Counted from the stretch's first letter, positions 50,684 through 61,415 are shown. The stretch: 64,000 nt of DNA from Egicoccus sp. AB-alg2 (GCF_041821065.1 NZ_JBGUAX010000001.1:62001-126000), one strand, 5' to 3'. Notes: generated by a model from the letters alone, not told the origin. A program made the numbers and translations.

Positions 50684-51226
50684 TTGCCCCGCCCGAGTGC
50701 CCGCCTGCGCCTGCTGAAGTGCGCCGCCGAGGTCGTCCGCCGCGACGGCGCCGGCGCGCTGACCCTGGACGCCGTCGCGGAGGAAGCCGGCGCCAGCAAG
50801 GGAGGCGTCCTGTACCACTTCCCCACCAAGGCCGCCCTGGTCAAGGCGCTCGTCGACGACGTGCTCGACACGTTCGAGTCCGAGGTGGACAGCCGTGCCG
50901 CCCACGACCCGCGGGCCGGCGCCTGGGCGCACGCCTACGTCGACGCGACCTTCGACGTGGCCGTCTCCCAGCCGGACCTGGCCGTGGCGTTGCTGTTCGT
51001 CACCGGCCCGGACGGCAGCCTGCTGCACCAGTGCGCCGCCCGGCTGGACGCGTGGCACCGCACCCTGTTGGCCGACGGCCTGTCCCCCGCCACCGGCGCG
51101 CTGGTCCGCTACGCGTGCGACGGCTGGTGGACCGTGGGGACGCTCGGCGCCGGCGAGGATCGCGAGGTGACGGCCGCCCTGCGCCAGCGCCTGCATGCCA
51201 TGATCGACGACGAGGTCGGTCCATGA
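50684..51226 (+). CDS. TetR-family regulator
   Basis: The TTG at 50684, after GAGGTC, gives 180 residues (LPRPSARLRLLKCAAEVVRR); longer in-frame starts would cover the operator-like repeat. The TetR helix-turn-helix reads LTLDAVAEEAGASKGGVLYH followed by FPTKAALVKAL. The C-terminal ligand domain is short. It may repress the small exporter gene that overlaps its stop, the divergent lysine genes, or itself. Confidence 0.85.
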   Translation: MPRPSARLRLLKCAAEVVRRDGAGALTLDAVAEEAGASKGGVLYHFPTKAALVKALVDDVLDTFESEVDSRAAHDPRAGAWAHAYVDATFDVAVSQPDLAVALLFVTGPDGSLLHQCAARLDAWHRTLLADGLSPATGALVRYACDGWWTVGTLGAGEDREVTAALRQRLHAMIDDEVGP

Positions 51227-51744
51227 CGACCCTGTTGACCTACCTGGGCGTGTTCGTCGCGGCCGCCATCCCGTGGCTCGAGGTGCTGCTCGTGGTGCCG
51301 GCCGGGATCGTGGCCGGGCTGCCGGCCGTGCCGGTCGTGGTCGTGGCCGCACTCGGCAACGCCGCGACCCTGGTGCCGCTGGTGCTGGCCGGTGACCGGT
51401 TGCGGGCGTGGTGGCGCCGCCGGCGAGGCGCGGGCGACGTCGCGGCGGACGACGTTCAGGCCGACGGTGCGGACGGTGGGCCGACCGCCGGCGGCCGGGG
51501 TGCTCGCGCACGACGGGTCTTCGACCGCTACGGCCTGCCGGGCCTGGCGGTGCTCGGTCCGTTGCTCACCGGCATCCACGTCGCCGCCGTCGTCGCCCTG
51601 GCCGCCGGCGCCGAGCGTCGCCGCACGCTGCTGTGGCTGACCGCCGGCCTGACCGTGTGGGCCGTGCTGGCCGCCGCGGCGACGCTGCTGGGACTGGACA
51701 CGTTCGTCGACCGCGAGTCGCTGCCTCGGTTGCCCGGCACCTGA
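51223..51744 (+). CDS. Small multidrug-export-like membrane protein
   Basis: A 173-residue protein with about four hydrophobic segments: TYLGVFVAAAIPWLEVLLVV, then VVVVAALGNAATLVPLVLAG, a charged loop, and RYGLPGLAVLGPLLTGIHVA. The last block and the general shape match the small multi-drug export (PF06695-type) family. Its ATG overlaps the TetR stop (ATGA), so the regulator likely controls it. The substrate is unknown. Confidence 0.75.
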   Translation: MTTLLTYLGVFVAAAIPWLEVLLVVPAGIVAGLPAVPVVVVAALGNAATLVPLVLAGDRLRAWWRRRRGAGDVAADDVQADGADGGPTAGGRGARARRVFDRYGLPGLAVLGPLLTGIHVAAVVALAAGAERRRTLLWLTAGLTVWAVLAAAATLLGLDTFVDRESLPRLPGT

Positions 51745-51760
51745 CCGGGCCGCACCGAGG

Positions 51761-54616
51761 TCATGCGGGACGCGAGCCGGTCGTGGACATCGCCCGGCGC
51801 CGCGTATCCAGGGCTGATGGAACGTCGCCGTGCAGCACGTCAGGGTGTGCTCTCAGTGCCCTTCGGGAGTCGACGCCCAACTTCCCGAACACATTGCGCA
51901 GGTGCCACTCGACCGTGCGGGGGCTGAGGAAGAGCCGGCCGCCGATCTCCGAGTTCGTCATGCCTTCGGCGGCGAGACGGGCGACGTGCTCCTCCTGAGC
52001 CGTGAGTTCGCGCGTCCCGGCACCCCGCTTGCGAATCTTCTCCCCGGTGGCGAGCAGTTCGTGCCGCGCCCGCTCGGCGAAGCCATGGGCGCCGACCTGG
52101 TCGAAGTAGTCGAAGGCGGCGCGCAACTCTCGACGCGCATCCAGTCGTCGGTTCTCGCGTCGGAGCCACTCGCCGTACAGCAACTGCGTGCGGGCACGTT
52201 GCAGCGTGACGCGGCAGCGACCGAGCCGCTCGAGCGACTCCCGGTAGTGGGACTCGGCCGCCTCGGAGCCGCTGAGCAGCGCGCGAGCCCGGGCCCTCAT
52301 GCCCAACGCCCACTCCGTGGTCACGGCCCCGACGCGTGTCTCGAGATGACCGTTGGCATCAGCGGCGGTGTCTCGCCGCCCCGTGCGGACGGCGGCTTCC
52401 ACCAGCTCGGAGAGCGCCCAGTTGAAGAGACCGAGCTGCTCGTGCTCGCATGCGCGCTGCGCCGAGACGTACGCCGTGTCGTGATCCGCGAGACCGTTGT
52501 GGAGCACGGCGTTCGCATACTCGGCAAGGCCGGACAGCCGTCCCCTGGCGGCGGCCGACACATCACGGGACCCGGCGTCGAGACTCGGCACCATCGCCGG
52601 TTCGTCGCAACGCCATGCCTCGAGGAGCAACCGGCCGTCATGGGCCGTCCGCGCTCCGGTGGCCTCCCGGATCGCCGCCGCCTCGTCGAGGAGCGTGGCC
52701 GCATCGTCGAGCCGGCCGGAATGCAGCCGGGCGTCGGCCAGGACCTCGAGCGCCATCGGCAGCGCCGCGAGCGCGCCCCGTTCGCGCGCGACCTGCACCG
52801 CGCGTTCGGCCAGCGAATGCCACGCCTGGTCGTCCCAGACCTCGTGTGCGACCGCGGCGACGAGGCAGGGGCCGGCAGCCCCCGCTCCGGACGACGGCGC
52901 CTTCCGGAAGGCTCGCAGCGCGCACTGCAGCGCTGGCACCGCTGGCGTGTAGCCGTCGGTGAAGCGAAGCGCGAGGCCGTCGACGAGCCAGTCCCGTGCC
53001 CGACGGCCACCCGCACCGTCGGGCGCGGCGCGAGCGGCTTCCGCGACGTCACGCAGGGCTCGCACCCCGTCACCGCCTCCGACACGGACGCCCGCTGCGA
53101 ACGCGTCGAGGTAGGCGTCACGCGCCGACTCGGCGTCCAACGGCTCGAGACATCGGGCGGCGTGGAGCAGCCGCGTCGACGCCTCGATGTCACCGCGGCA
53201 CATGGAGCGGATACGGGCGTCGAGTTGTTCCGCGCGGACGCTCGGGAGCGCGTCCGGGTGCTGCCTCGGCACCGTCGAGAGGAGTACGAGGGCGGCGTCC
53301 GAGGCCCCGGCCTCGAACTTTACCTCCGCGGCGGCCAGCGCGCGCACCGCCCGCCTCGCAGGATCCACGGTGAGCGTGGCCGCCCGCGCGAGGAGCGCTG
53401 CGGCCGCCGCCAGACCGGCGCGGTGCTGGGCCCGTTGGGCCGAACGCTCGAGCTCCGCAGCGACCTGCTCGTCGGGACCGAGCACCGCGTGCGCGCGGTG
53501 CCAGGCGCGCCGGTCGGGGTCCTGTTCGCCGTCGGTGACCTCGGCCAGGGCGCGATGCACCCGGCAACGATCGGCGGCGTCCGCGCCGTGGTAGGCGGCC
53601 GACCGGGCGAGCGGATGCGCGAATCGCACCCGCTGGCCCAACTCCAGCAGCCCGGCGTCCAGCGCCGGTGCCACGGCATTCATGGCGATGCCGAGACGTT
53701 CGGCGGCGCGGTGGACCATCACCGGGTCACCAACGGGCTCCGCCGCGGCGGCGAGGAGGAACAGGCGAGTCTCCGGGGACAGGGCGAGCAGCCGTCGCGT
53801 GTAGCTCTGCTCACCCCGCTCGACCAGGCCTCGACCGTTCGGGAGACCGAACCCGCCGGCCAACTCCTCCACCGTCGTGAACCTCGGCAGCTTCAGGAGT
53901 TCGCCCGGGTTCGCGTGGCTCTCGTCGACCATCCGCTCGCACACGGCGGCATCCAGACGACCGTGCACATGGTCCATCAGGAGTGCGCGTGCCTCGCCGT
54001 TCTGCAGCGCCCTGACGACCAGCTCGGGGCACCCTGCGAGGACGTCGTCCCCGCTACCCGTGCGGGCCGCACACACGACGGCGACCCGGTCCGCGGCGAG
54101 CCGGCGGGCCACGAAGCCGAGCACCCGCACCGATGCTGGATCGAACCAGTGCACGTCGTCGACGATGCAGGCAAGCGGTCGGCGCGCCGCGGCGTCACCG
54201 AACAACGTCAGCGTGGCCAGGGCGACGAGGAACGGCTCGGGCGGTGCGCCGGGGACTCGCCCGAACACGGTCGCGAGCGCCTGTCGTTGCGGGGATGGCA
54301 GCCGTTCGAGCCCATCCGCCAACGGTGCGCACAGCTGGTGGAGACCGCCGTACGTGAACTCCCGCTCCGCCTCGACCCCTCTGGCCCTGGTGACCTGCCA
54401 GTCGGTGACGCGGTCGGCCACGTGCCCGAGCAGCGCACTCTTGCCGACGCCGGCCTCCCCTCGGATGACGGCCACGCCGCCGTGACCGGCGAGGACGTCC
54501 GCCAGCAGCCGCCCGAGCGCTTCGCGTTCGGCATCACGTCCGCGCAGCTTCAAGCCCGCCTCCGATTGGGCTCCAACGACCGAGGGTCCGCCTGCTCGCG
54601 CAGAGTGTCCAGGCAA
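51761..54616 (-). CDS. Large LuxR-family ATPase regulator (LAL/MalT type)
   Basis: A 951-residue protein. An N-terminal AAA/STAND ATPase domain has Walker A IRGEAGVGKSALL (residues 51-63) and Walker B CIVDDVHWFD. A long helical, TPR-like middle region follows, then a C-terminal LuxR helix-turn-helix: LTAQEEHVARLAAEGMTNSE continuing to GRLFLSPRTVEWHLRNVFGK. A TTG at 54616 is the first available start and has no clear ribosome site. It is divergent from the sulfite-oxidase-like operon and is the likely activator of that side, which is inference. About 50 extra residues follow the helix-turn-helix. Confidence 0.88.
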   Translation of the reverse strand: MPGHSARAGGPSVVGAQSEAGLKLRGRDAEREALGRLLADVLAGHGGVAVIRGEAGVGKSALLGHVADRVTDWQVTRARGVEAEREFTYGGLHQLCAPLADGLERLPSPQRQALATVFGRVPGAPPEPFLVALATLTLFGDAAARRPLACIVDDVHWFDPASVRVLGFVARRLAADRVAVVCAARTGSGDDVLAGCPELVVRALQNGEARALLMDHVHGRLDAAVCERMVDESHANPGELLKLPRFTTVEELAGGFGLPNGRGLVERGEQSYTRRLLALSPETRLFLLAAAAEPVGDPVMVHRAAERLGIAMNAVAPALDAGLLELGQRVRFAHPLARSAAYHGADAADRCRVHRALAEVTDGEQDPDRRAWHRAHAVLGPDEQVAAELERSAQRAQHRAGLAAAAALLARAATLTVDPARRAVRALAAAEVKFEAGASDAALVLLSTVPRQHPDALPSVRAEQLDARIRSMCRGDIEASTRLLHAARCLEPLDAESARDAYLDAFAAGVRVGGGDGVRALRDVAEAARAAPDGAGGRRARDWLVDGLALRFTDGYTPAVPALQCALRAFRKAPSSGAGAAGPCLVAAVAHEVWDDQAWHSLAERAVQVARERGALAALPMALEVLADARLHSGRLDDAATLLDEAAAIREATGARTAHDGRLLLEAWRCDEPAMVPSLDAGSRDVSAAARGRLSGLAEYANAVLHNGLADHDTAYVSAQRACEHEQLGLFNWALSELVEAAVRTGRRDTAADANGHLETRVGAVTTEWALGMRARARALLSGSEAAESHYRESLERLGRCRVTLQRARTQLLYGEWLRRENRRLDARRELRAAFDYFDQVGAHGFAERARHELLATGEKIRKRGAGTRELTAQEEHVARLAAEGMTNSEIGGRLFLSPRTVEWHLRNVFGKLGVDSRRALRAHPDVLHGDVPSALDTRRRAMSTTGSRPA

Positions 54617-54833
54617 CCGTCAGCCCTGGCACAGACCCGGTGGACCCCCGGGGGTGCTGACGATGCCGGGCTCCACCTCGGTGCCCGTGCCCCCGGCTGG
54701 ACCAGGGACGCGAACAGGTGCTCCCACGGGCGCGAGCCCGGCGTGTGACGGTCAGACTCGATGGCATTCGACGACGCCGTGCCGCGGTCGAGGCGCGACG
54801 GAAGACCATGGCAGCGCAACCGGGAGGATCGAC

Positions 54834-55442
54834 GTGGCACTCGTCTCACGGAGATTCACGGGCCGTCCGCACACCCGAGACGGCGCCGGGCTGCTCCCGC
54901 CGGGTCAGTACGACGTCGGCGACGACTTCCCGGTCCTGTCGGCCGGTCCGACGCCGACGACCAGTCTGGCGGAGTGGGACTTCCTGATCACCGGCGAGGT
55001 CGACGGTACGCGGCGCTGGACGTGGGAGGAGTTCCAGCAGCTACCGCGGGAAGAGGTGACCGCCGACATCCACTGCGTCACGAAGTGGTCCAAGTTCAAC
55101 ACCTCGTGGGAAGGTGTGTCGGTCGACACCTTGCTGGACGGCGTCGAGACGGCCGCCGACTTCGTCCTGGCCTTCAGCGACCACGACTACACGACGAACC
55201 TCCCGCTGGCCGACGTGACCAACGGCCGGGCCTGGGTCGTCGACCGCTACGAGAACGAGCCCCTGGAGCCGGAACACGGTGGGCCGGCTCGGCTCCTCGT
55301 GCCGCACCTGTACTTCTGGAAGTCAGCCAAGTGGGTACGCGGCCTGCAGCTGTCGAGCTTCGACGAACCCGGCTTCTGGGAGACACTCGGATACCACGAA
55401 TACGGTGACCCATGGCGGGAACAGCGCTACGCCGGCGACTGA
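54834..55442 (+). CDS. Sulfite-oxidase-like molybdopterin oxidoreductase
   Basis: GTG 54834, six bases after GGGAGG, gives 202 residues. The molybdopterin-binding domain of the SUOX family is clear: FLITGEVDGTRRWTWEEFQQ, the molybdenum ligand Cys81 in ADIHCVTKWSKFNTSWEGVS, and RLLVPHLYFWKSAKWVRGLQ. There is no Tat signal, so it is cytoplasmic, unlike MsrP/YedY. Electron supply is probably from the reductase whose gene overlaps its end by 31 bases. Confidence 0.92.
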   Translation: MALVSRRFTGRPHTRDGAGLLPPGQYDVGDDFPVLSAGPTPTTSLAEWDFLITGEVDGTRRWTWEEFQQLPREEVTADIHCVTKWSKFNTSWEGVSVDTLLDGVETAADFVLAFSDHDYTTNLPLADVTNGRAWVVDRYENEPLEPEHGGPARLLVPHLYFWKSAKWVRGLQLSSFDEPGFWETLGYHEYGDPWREQRYAGD

Positions 55443-56146
55443 TCTGGCAGATCGCCACCGTCATCACGAACCGGCCCGTCAGCGACGCGGCCAGGCGGGT
55501 GACGCTGGACGTCGCCGACTGGCCGGGCCATCGGCCGGGGCAGCACGTGGACGTCCGGCTGACGGCACCCGACGGGTATCAGGCGCAGCGCAGCTACTCC
55601 GTCGCATCGGCGCCAGAGCGCCCGCAGGTCGACCTGGTCGTCCAGCGAGTAGCCGGCGGGGAGGTCTCCCCGTACCTGACCGACGAGCTCCGCGATGGCG
55701 ATCAGATCGAGTTGCGTGGACCGATCGGCGGGTACTTCGTCTGGCATTCGACCTCCGGCGGGCCGGTGCAGCTCATCGCGGGAGGTTCCGGCATCGCACC
55801 GTTCCTCGCCATGCTCGAGCATCACGAGGCGAGCGGCTCGACCGCTGCCCTCCGCCTGCTGTACTCCGCCCGCACGCCGTCGGCCGTCATCGATGCGCAC
55901 AGGCTCGACGCCCACGCACGACGAGGCGTCGCCACCACGATCACCCTGACCCGTGCTGCCTCCCCGGACGGCGTCCGACGACGCCGGCGCGTCGACGCAC
56001 AGCTTCTCGCAGACGTCGTTTGGCCCGTTCCCGCGCGACCGCAGATCTTCGTGTGTGGGCCGACCACGTTCGTGGAGTCGGTCGCGAACGACCTCGTCGG
56101 GCTCGGCCACACCCCCGCGTCGATCAGAACGGAACGCTTCGGCTGA
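55412..56146 (+). CDS. FAD/NAD(P)-binding ferredoxin-reductase-type protein
   Basis: A 244-residue flavin reductase of the FNR superfamily. RSYSVASAPE binds FAD, GGEVSPYLTDELRDGDQIEL continues the FAD domain, LIAGGSGIAPFLAMLEHHE binds NAD(P), and IFVCGPTTFVESVANDL closes the family pattern. There is no 2Fe-2S domain. The gene overlaps the SUOX-like gene and is followed by the DUF6510 gene, an arrangement that recurs in actinobacteria as an electron-transfer unit. Confidence 0.92.
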   Translation: MAGTALRRRLIWQIATVITNRPVSDAARRVTLDVADWPGHRPGQHVDVRLTAPDGYQAQRSYSVASAPERPQVDLVVQRVAGGEVSPYLTDELRDGDQIELRGPIGGYFVWHSTSGGPVQLIAGGSGIAPFLAMLEHHEASGSTAALRLLYSARTPSAVIDAHRLDAHARRGVATTITLTRAASPDGVRRRRRVDAQLLADVVWPVPARPQIFVCGPTTFVESVANDLVGLGHTPASIRTERFG

Positions 56147-56163
56147 CGGAAGAGGAGAAGCTC

Positions 56164-56445
56164 ATGAGTCAGGTCTCACACCGGCTCGACGGCAACGTCG
56201 CCGCCGGACCCTTGGCCACGCTGTTCGCGTTCGACATCACGACCACACGGTGCACGTGCGCCACCTGCGGCGCGGCAGCACTGTTCGCCGAGTATCACGC
56301 CTACACGGATGCCCCAGGCACGGTCGTGCGCTGCCCGAGGTGTGAAGGAGTGCTCGTGCGCCTCGCCGAGACCCCCGGGCACCTGTGTGTCGACCTGCGC
56401 GGCGCACGCCTGGTCGACGTGGCCGATTCGGATGGCGCGACGTGA
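56164..56445 (+). CDS. DUF6510-like zinc-ribbon protein
   Basis: A 93-residue protein with LDGNVAAGPLATLFAFDITT, then CTCATCGAAALFAEYHAYTD and VVRCPRCEGVLVRLAETPGH. Two Cys pairs form a likely zinc or iron site. The pattern fits DUF6510, a family found after SUOX-like and ferredoxin-reductase genes. It may be a small electron carrier or assembly factor; this is inference. AGGAG precedes the ATG. Confidence 0.8.
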   Translation: MSQVSHRLDGNVAAGPLATLFAFDITTTRCTCATCGAAALFAEYHAYTDAPGTVVRCPRCEGVLVRLAETPGHLCVDLRGARLVDVADSDGAT

Positions 56446-56774
56446 TGTCCGAACCATCGATCGAAGGACGACGACGCACGTCCGGCGACGAGCACCGCAC
56501 GCTGCAGGTCGTGGTCCTGCCGGTGGCCGACATCGAACGCGCAAAGGACTTCTACCGGGCCGCAGGCTGGCGCGTCGACGGCGACTTCGACGACCACGGA
56601 TACCACGTGATCCACGTCACGCCGCCCACGTCGGCCTTCTCGATCATCTTCGCCGGCGCCATCGACGGCCAGCACCACTCACTTCCCGCCACGGCATGGG
56701 AGCTCGAGTCGCCGGAAACGGCCTGGTTCTGGTGGTCGCCCGCCGCGAACACACCCAACCCCCCGTGGCCGTGA
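56445..56774 (+). CDS. Truncated glyoxalase/VOC protein, possibly a pseudogene
   Basis: Starting at ATG 56445 (overlapping the previous stop as TGATG) gives 109 residues. The first beta-alpha-beta-beta-beta module is normal (VVVLPVADIERAKDFYRAAG, HVIHVTPPTSAFSIIFAGA), but the second module is missing. After residue 80 the frame reads Trp/Pro-rich nonsense, while another frame gives NGLVLVVARREHT, like the expected start of module two (GLHLVVADIEA). A frameshift plus deletion is likely, so the protein is probably not functional. Confidence 0.5.
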   Translation: MSEPSIEGRRRTSGDEHRTLQVVVLPVADIERAKDFYRAAGWRVDGDFDDHGYHVIHVTPPTSAFSIIFAGAIDGQHHSLPATAWELESPETAWFWWSPAANTPNPPWP

Positions 56775-56813
56775 ACCGCCAGACCTTGCCAAGCCACGAA
56801 CGAGGAGCCCAGC

Positions 56814-57527
56814 ATGCGAAGCGATGGGGGTGTCCCCCGCCGGACCGACCCGTACCCGCGTCACCTGACCGCCCTGGTGCTGTCCGGGTCCCGACGATCG
56901 AAGTCGCTCAACACACGGTTGGCGCGATTGGCAGCACGACATCTCACGGTCATCGGCGTCGAGGTCACACTGGCCACCCTGGCCGAGTTCGATGCGCCCA
57001 ACTACGACCAGGATGCCGAAGACGCATCCGGCGTCCCGGAGTCGCCGGCGCGCTTGCGAGACCTGCTGGCGTCGTCCGACGCGTTCCTCATCGTGTCACC
57101 CGAGTACAACGCGTCGATGCCTGGCGGGCTGAAGAACCTCGTCGACTGGGTCTCCCGGTACCGGCCTCAGCCCTTCCACCAGCAGCACGGCCTGCTCATG
57201 TCCGCGTCGCCCTCGATGGCCGGCGGCAATCGCGGCCTGTGGGCCCTGCGTGTCCCGCTGGAGCACCTGGGAGCCCGGGTCTACCCCGACATGTTCTCGC
57301 TCGCTCGTGCGCACGAGGCGTTCGACGACGTCGGCCGACTCCGCGACGAGGGCCTCACGAGCTTCTTCGAGTCGACCATCGAGGGCTTCGTCGATCTGGT
57401 CGAAGCGAGGACGCACTACCCCTCGTTGAAGACCGCGTGGATCGAATTCCTGGGCGAGCCGCACAGCCACGCCACCGCTCGCATCGATGCACCATCGCAG
57501 CCGACCCCGGCCGCTCCGCGGAACTGA
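56814..57527 (+). CDS. NADPH-dependent FMN reductase
   Basis: A 237-residue flavodoxin-fold protein. TALVLSGSRRSKSLNTRLAR is the FMN phosphate loop and DAFLIVSPEYNASMPGGLKN the typical NADPH:FMN reductase block, followed by GLWALRVPLEHLGARVYPDM. The last 40 residues are a variable tail. It reduces FMN or quinones with NADPH. GAGGAG lies before the ATG. It is in the same direction as the redox cluster upstream. Confidence 0.9.
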   Translation: MRSDGGVPRRTDPYPRHLTALVLSGSRRSKSLNTRLARLAARHLTVIGVEVTLATLAEFDAPNYDQDAEDASGVPESPARLRDLLASSDAFLIVSPEYNASMPGGLKNLVDWVSRYRPQPFHQQHGLLMSASPSMAGGNRGLWALRVPLEHLGARVYPDMFSLARAHEAFDDVGRLRDEGLTSFFESTIEGFVDLVEARTHYPSLKTAWIEFLGEPHSHATARIDAPSQPTPAAPRN

Positions 57528-57649
57528 CCTGCCGCGCGGCGCCACCGCGGCCGCCGTCCTGCAGGCCAGGGGTCCGGACCAGGGTGCCCGACGGGTGCGC
57601 CGTGCCGGCACGAGGACCAGCCTGTTGGCGTCACCGAGAAGGGCGCGCC

Positions 57650-58855
57650 ATGAGCACCACCGTCGACACCGCGACCGACATTCGGCCATTTCGCATCGAC
57701 ACCTCCGAGGAGCAGATCGACGACCTGCGCCGGCGCATCGCGACGGCGCGTTGGCCCACCCGGGAGCTCGTGCCTGATCGATCACAAGGTGTACAGCGAG
57801 CGACGCTACAGGCGCTCGCCCGCTACTGGACGAGCGACTACGACTGGCACCGGTGCACCACGAGGCTGAACGCACTCCCGCAATTCACGTGCGAGATCGA
57901 CGGGGTCGACATCCACTTCATCCACGTCAGGTCACCGCATGAGCAGGCGCTCCCGCTGATCATGACGCATGGCTGGCCGGGCTCGGTCATCGAGCTGCTG
58001 CACACCATCGGCCCACTGACCGATCCGACGGCGCACGGCGGCCGCCCCGAGGACGCGTTCCACGTCGTGCTGCCGTCCCTGCCGGGTTACGGCTTCTCGG
58101 GCGAACCGACCGAGCTCGGCTGGGAGTCCGGCCGCATGGCACGCGCCTGGGCGGAACTGATGAACCGCCTCGGCTACACGCACTACGTCGCTCAGGGCGG
58201 TGACGTCGGCGCCACCGTCACCGACGCGATGGGCCGCCAAGCTCCCGAGGGGCTGCTCGGCATCCACGTGAACCTGCTCGCCGCGGCGATCGCCCTCGCG
58301 GACCAGCTGCCGGCGCAGTCCGGGCCGGAACGCGCCGCGCATGCCGCGCTCACCACGTTCACGACGGACGGCTTCGGCTACTTCCTGGAGCAGTCCACCC
58401 GCCCCCAGACGATCGGCTATGCCCTGCTGGACTCGCCACTCGGGCTGGCAGCCTGGATGCTCGATCACGACACGGACAGCTACTACAAGATCGCCCGTGC
58501 GTTCGTCGACGGTGAGCCCGTGGGCAACCTCACCAGGGACAACGTCCTCGACAACGTCACCTTGTACTGGCTGACGGGCACCGGTGCCTCGGCCGCCCGG
58601 TGGTACTGGGAATTCGGACGGTCCCTCGCCGCGGCCGGTGCGGCCGGGCTGGCCCCGCCGCCGGTCTCGGTCCCCGTCGCCTTCACGACCTTTCCCGGTG
58701 AGATCTGGGCGGCGCCGCGCAGCTGGGTCGAGACGGTCTACCCGGAGCTCGCCTACTTCAACGAGGTCGAGATGGGCGGTCACTTCCCCGCCTGGGAGGA
58801 ACCACAGCTCTTCACCGACGAACTGCGGTCGGCGTTCCGGCCACTGCGTGGATGA
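57650..58855 (+). CDS. Epoxide hydrolase (alpha/beta hydrolase)
   Basis: A 401-residue protein with the epoxide hydrolase N-terminal domain (IRPFRIDTSEEQIDDLRRRI, RWPTREL) and an alpha/beta hydrolase domain. The oxyanion block is MTHGWPGSVIELLH, the nucleophile Asp185 is in AQGGDVGATVTD and the catalytic His378 in MGGHFPAWEEP. PSLPGYGFSGEP is conserved in the family. It opens epoxides to diols. The length is normal. The gene follows the FMN reductase gene by 122 bases. Confidence 0.92.
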   Translation: MSTTVDTATDIRPFRIDTSEEQIDDLRRRIATARWPTRELVPDRSQGVQRATLQALARYWTSDYDWHRCTTRLNALPQFTCEIDGVDIHFIHVRSPHEQALPLIMTHGWPGSVIELLHTIGPLTDPTAHGGRPEDAFHVVLPSLPGYGFSGEPTELGWESGRMARAWAELMNRLGYTHYVAQGGDVGATVTDAMGRQAPEGLLGIHVNLLAAAIALADQLPAQSGPERAAHAALTTFTTDGFGYFLEQSTRPQTIGYALLDSPLGLAAWMLDHDTDSYYKIARAFVDGEPVGNLTRDNVLDNVTLYWLTGTGASAARWYWEFGRSLAAAGAAGLAPPPVSVPVAFTTFPGEIWAAPRSWVETVYPELAYFNEVEMGGHFPAWEEPQLFTDELRSAFRPLRG

Positions 58856-58906
58856 AGGTCGCGGCTCGATCGGCGAGCGCCGATCGACGTCCACCAGAAC
58901 TGACGA

Positions 58907-60025
58907 CTACGGCGAGGTGAGTTCCTCGACGACGCGGTCGACGCAGGCGGTGTAGGCCTGCACGTCCGCCAGGTCGACCGCCGGGAACATGCCGACGCGC
59001 AGCTGGTTGCGGCCGAGCTTGCGGTAGGCGTCCGTGTCGAGGATCCCGTTCGCGCGCAGGACCGCGTTGACCTGGTCGGCGCTGACGGCGTCGTCGAGGT
59101 CGATCGTGGCCACCACCAGCGAGCGGGCGTCGGGGTCCTGCACGAACGGGGTCGCCCAGTCGCGCGCCTGCGCCCAGCCGTAGACGGCGTCGGCCTTCTT
59201 GCGCTGCTCGGCGACGACGCCGTCGAGCCCACCGAAGGTCTCGTTCATCCAGTCGACCTGCTCGGCGGCGAGGAACACCGTCGACACGCTCGGCGTGTTG
59301 TAGGTCTGGTGCTTGCGGCTGTTGTCCAGCGCGGTGGCGAGGTCGAGGAAGGTCGGCACGTAGCGGTCGCTCTCGGCGATCCGCACGATCCGCTCCACCG
59401 CCGCGGGCGACACGATCGCCACGACCAGCCCGCCCTCGGAGGCGAAGCCCTTCTGCAGGCTGAAGTAGTAGACGTCGGTCTGCGCCAGGTCGACCGGCAG
59501 GCCGCCAGCGCCGGAGGTGGCGTCCACCACGACCAGCGCGTCGTCGGTGCGCCGGGGCTGCTGCAGAACGCCGGTGGACGTCTCGTTGTGCGTGAAGGCC
59601 TGCACGTCGCAGCCGTCCGCGGGCGACGCGACGGGGACGGCACCGAACGCGGCCTCGATCACGTCGGGGTCCTGCAGCCACGGGGCCGCGGTGGTCACCT
59701 TGGCGAACTTGCCGCTGAACTCCCCGAAGACGTAGTGGCGAGCACGCTGCTCCACGAGTCCGAACGCGGCCGCCTCCCAGAACGCCGTGGCACCGCCGAC
59801 GCTCAGCAGGATCTCGTAGCCCTCGGGCAGGCCGAACAGGCTGCCCAGGCCCTCCTGCAGCCGGCGGACCTGGTCCTTGACCCGCGGCTGACGGTGCGAG
59901 GTGCCGAGCAGCTGGTCACCGACCTCGGCCAGGCGCGCCAGCGCCTCGGGCCGGACCTTGGACGGACCGCACCCGAAGCGGCCGTCGGCGGGCAGCAACT
60001 CGGCGGGCAGGACGAGATCGGTCAT
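58907..60025 (-). CDS. serC: Phosphoserine aminotransferase, mycobacterial type
   Basis: A 372-residue class V PLP aminotransferase starting MTDLVLPAELLPADGRFGCG (GAGG upstream). FGCGPSKVRPEALARL, LLGTSHRQPRVKDQVRRLQE, LLSVGGATAFWEAAAFGL, VVDATSGAGGLPVDL and the PLP Lys in YYFSLQKGFASEGGL match the actinobacterial SerC group. It makes 3-phosphoserine from 3-phosphohydroxypyruvate and glutamate in serine synthesis. Confidence 0.94.
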   Translation of the reverse strand: MTDLVLPAELLPADGRFGCGPSKVRPEALARLAEVGDQLLGTSHRQPRVKDQVRRLQEGLGSLFGLPEGYEILLSVGGATAFWEAAAFGLVEQRARHYVFGEFSGKFAKVTTAAPWLQDPDVIEAAFGAVPVASPADGCDVQAFTHNETSTGVLQQPRRTDDALVVVDATSGAGGLPVDLAQTDVYYFSLQKGFASEGGLVVAIVSPAAVERIVRIAESDRYVPTFLDLATALDNSRKHQTYNTPSVSTVFLAAEQVDWMNETFGGLDGVVAEQRKKADAVYGWAQARDWATPFVQDPDARSLVVATIDLDDAVSADQVNAVLRANGILDTDAYRKLGRNQLRVGMFPAVDLADVQAYTACVDRVVEELTSP

Positions 60026-60207
60026 GGGTGTGCCTCGGCTGGAGGAAGCGGAGCGTGCGGGTGACGACAGCGGAAGCCGGCGGGCCGGTGGCGGTGGCCG
60101 ACCACGACCGGGTGACGAGTCAACCCCCTGCCGCGGCCGACCGCCAACCGGGCGAGGGATAGGCTCGCAACCGGTTGGCGTTCTTCCGACGACAAGCGAG
60201 ATCACAC

Positions 60208-61398
<1,191 letters not shown>

Positions 61399-61415
61399 GC
61401 CGGTCAGCGTCCGCG

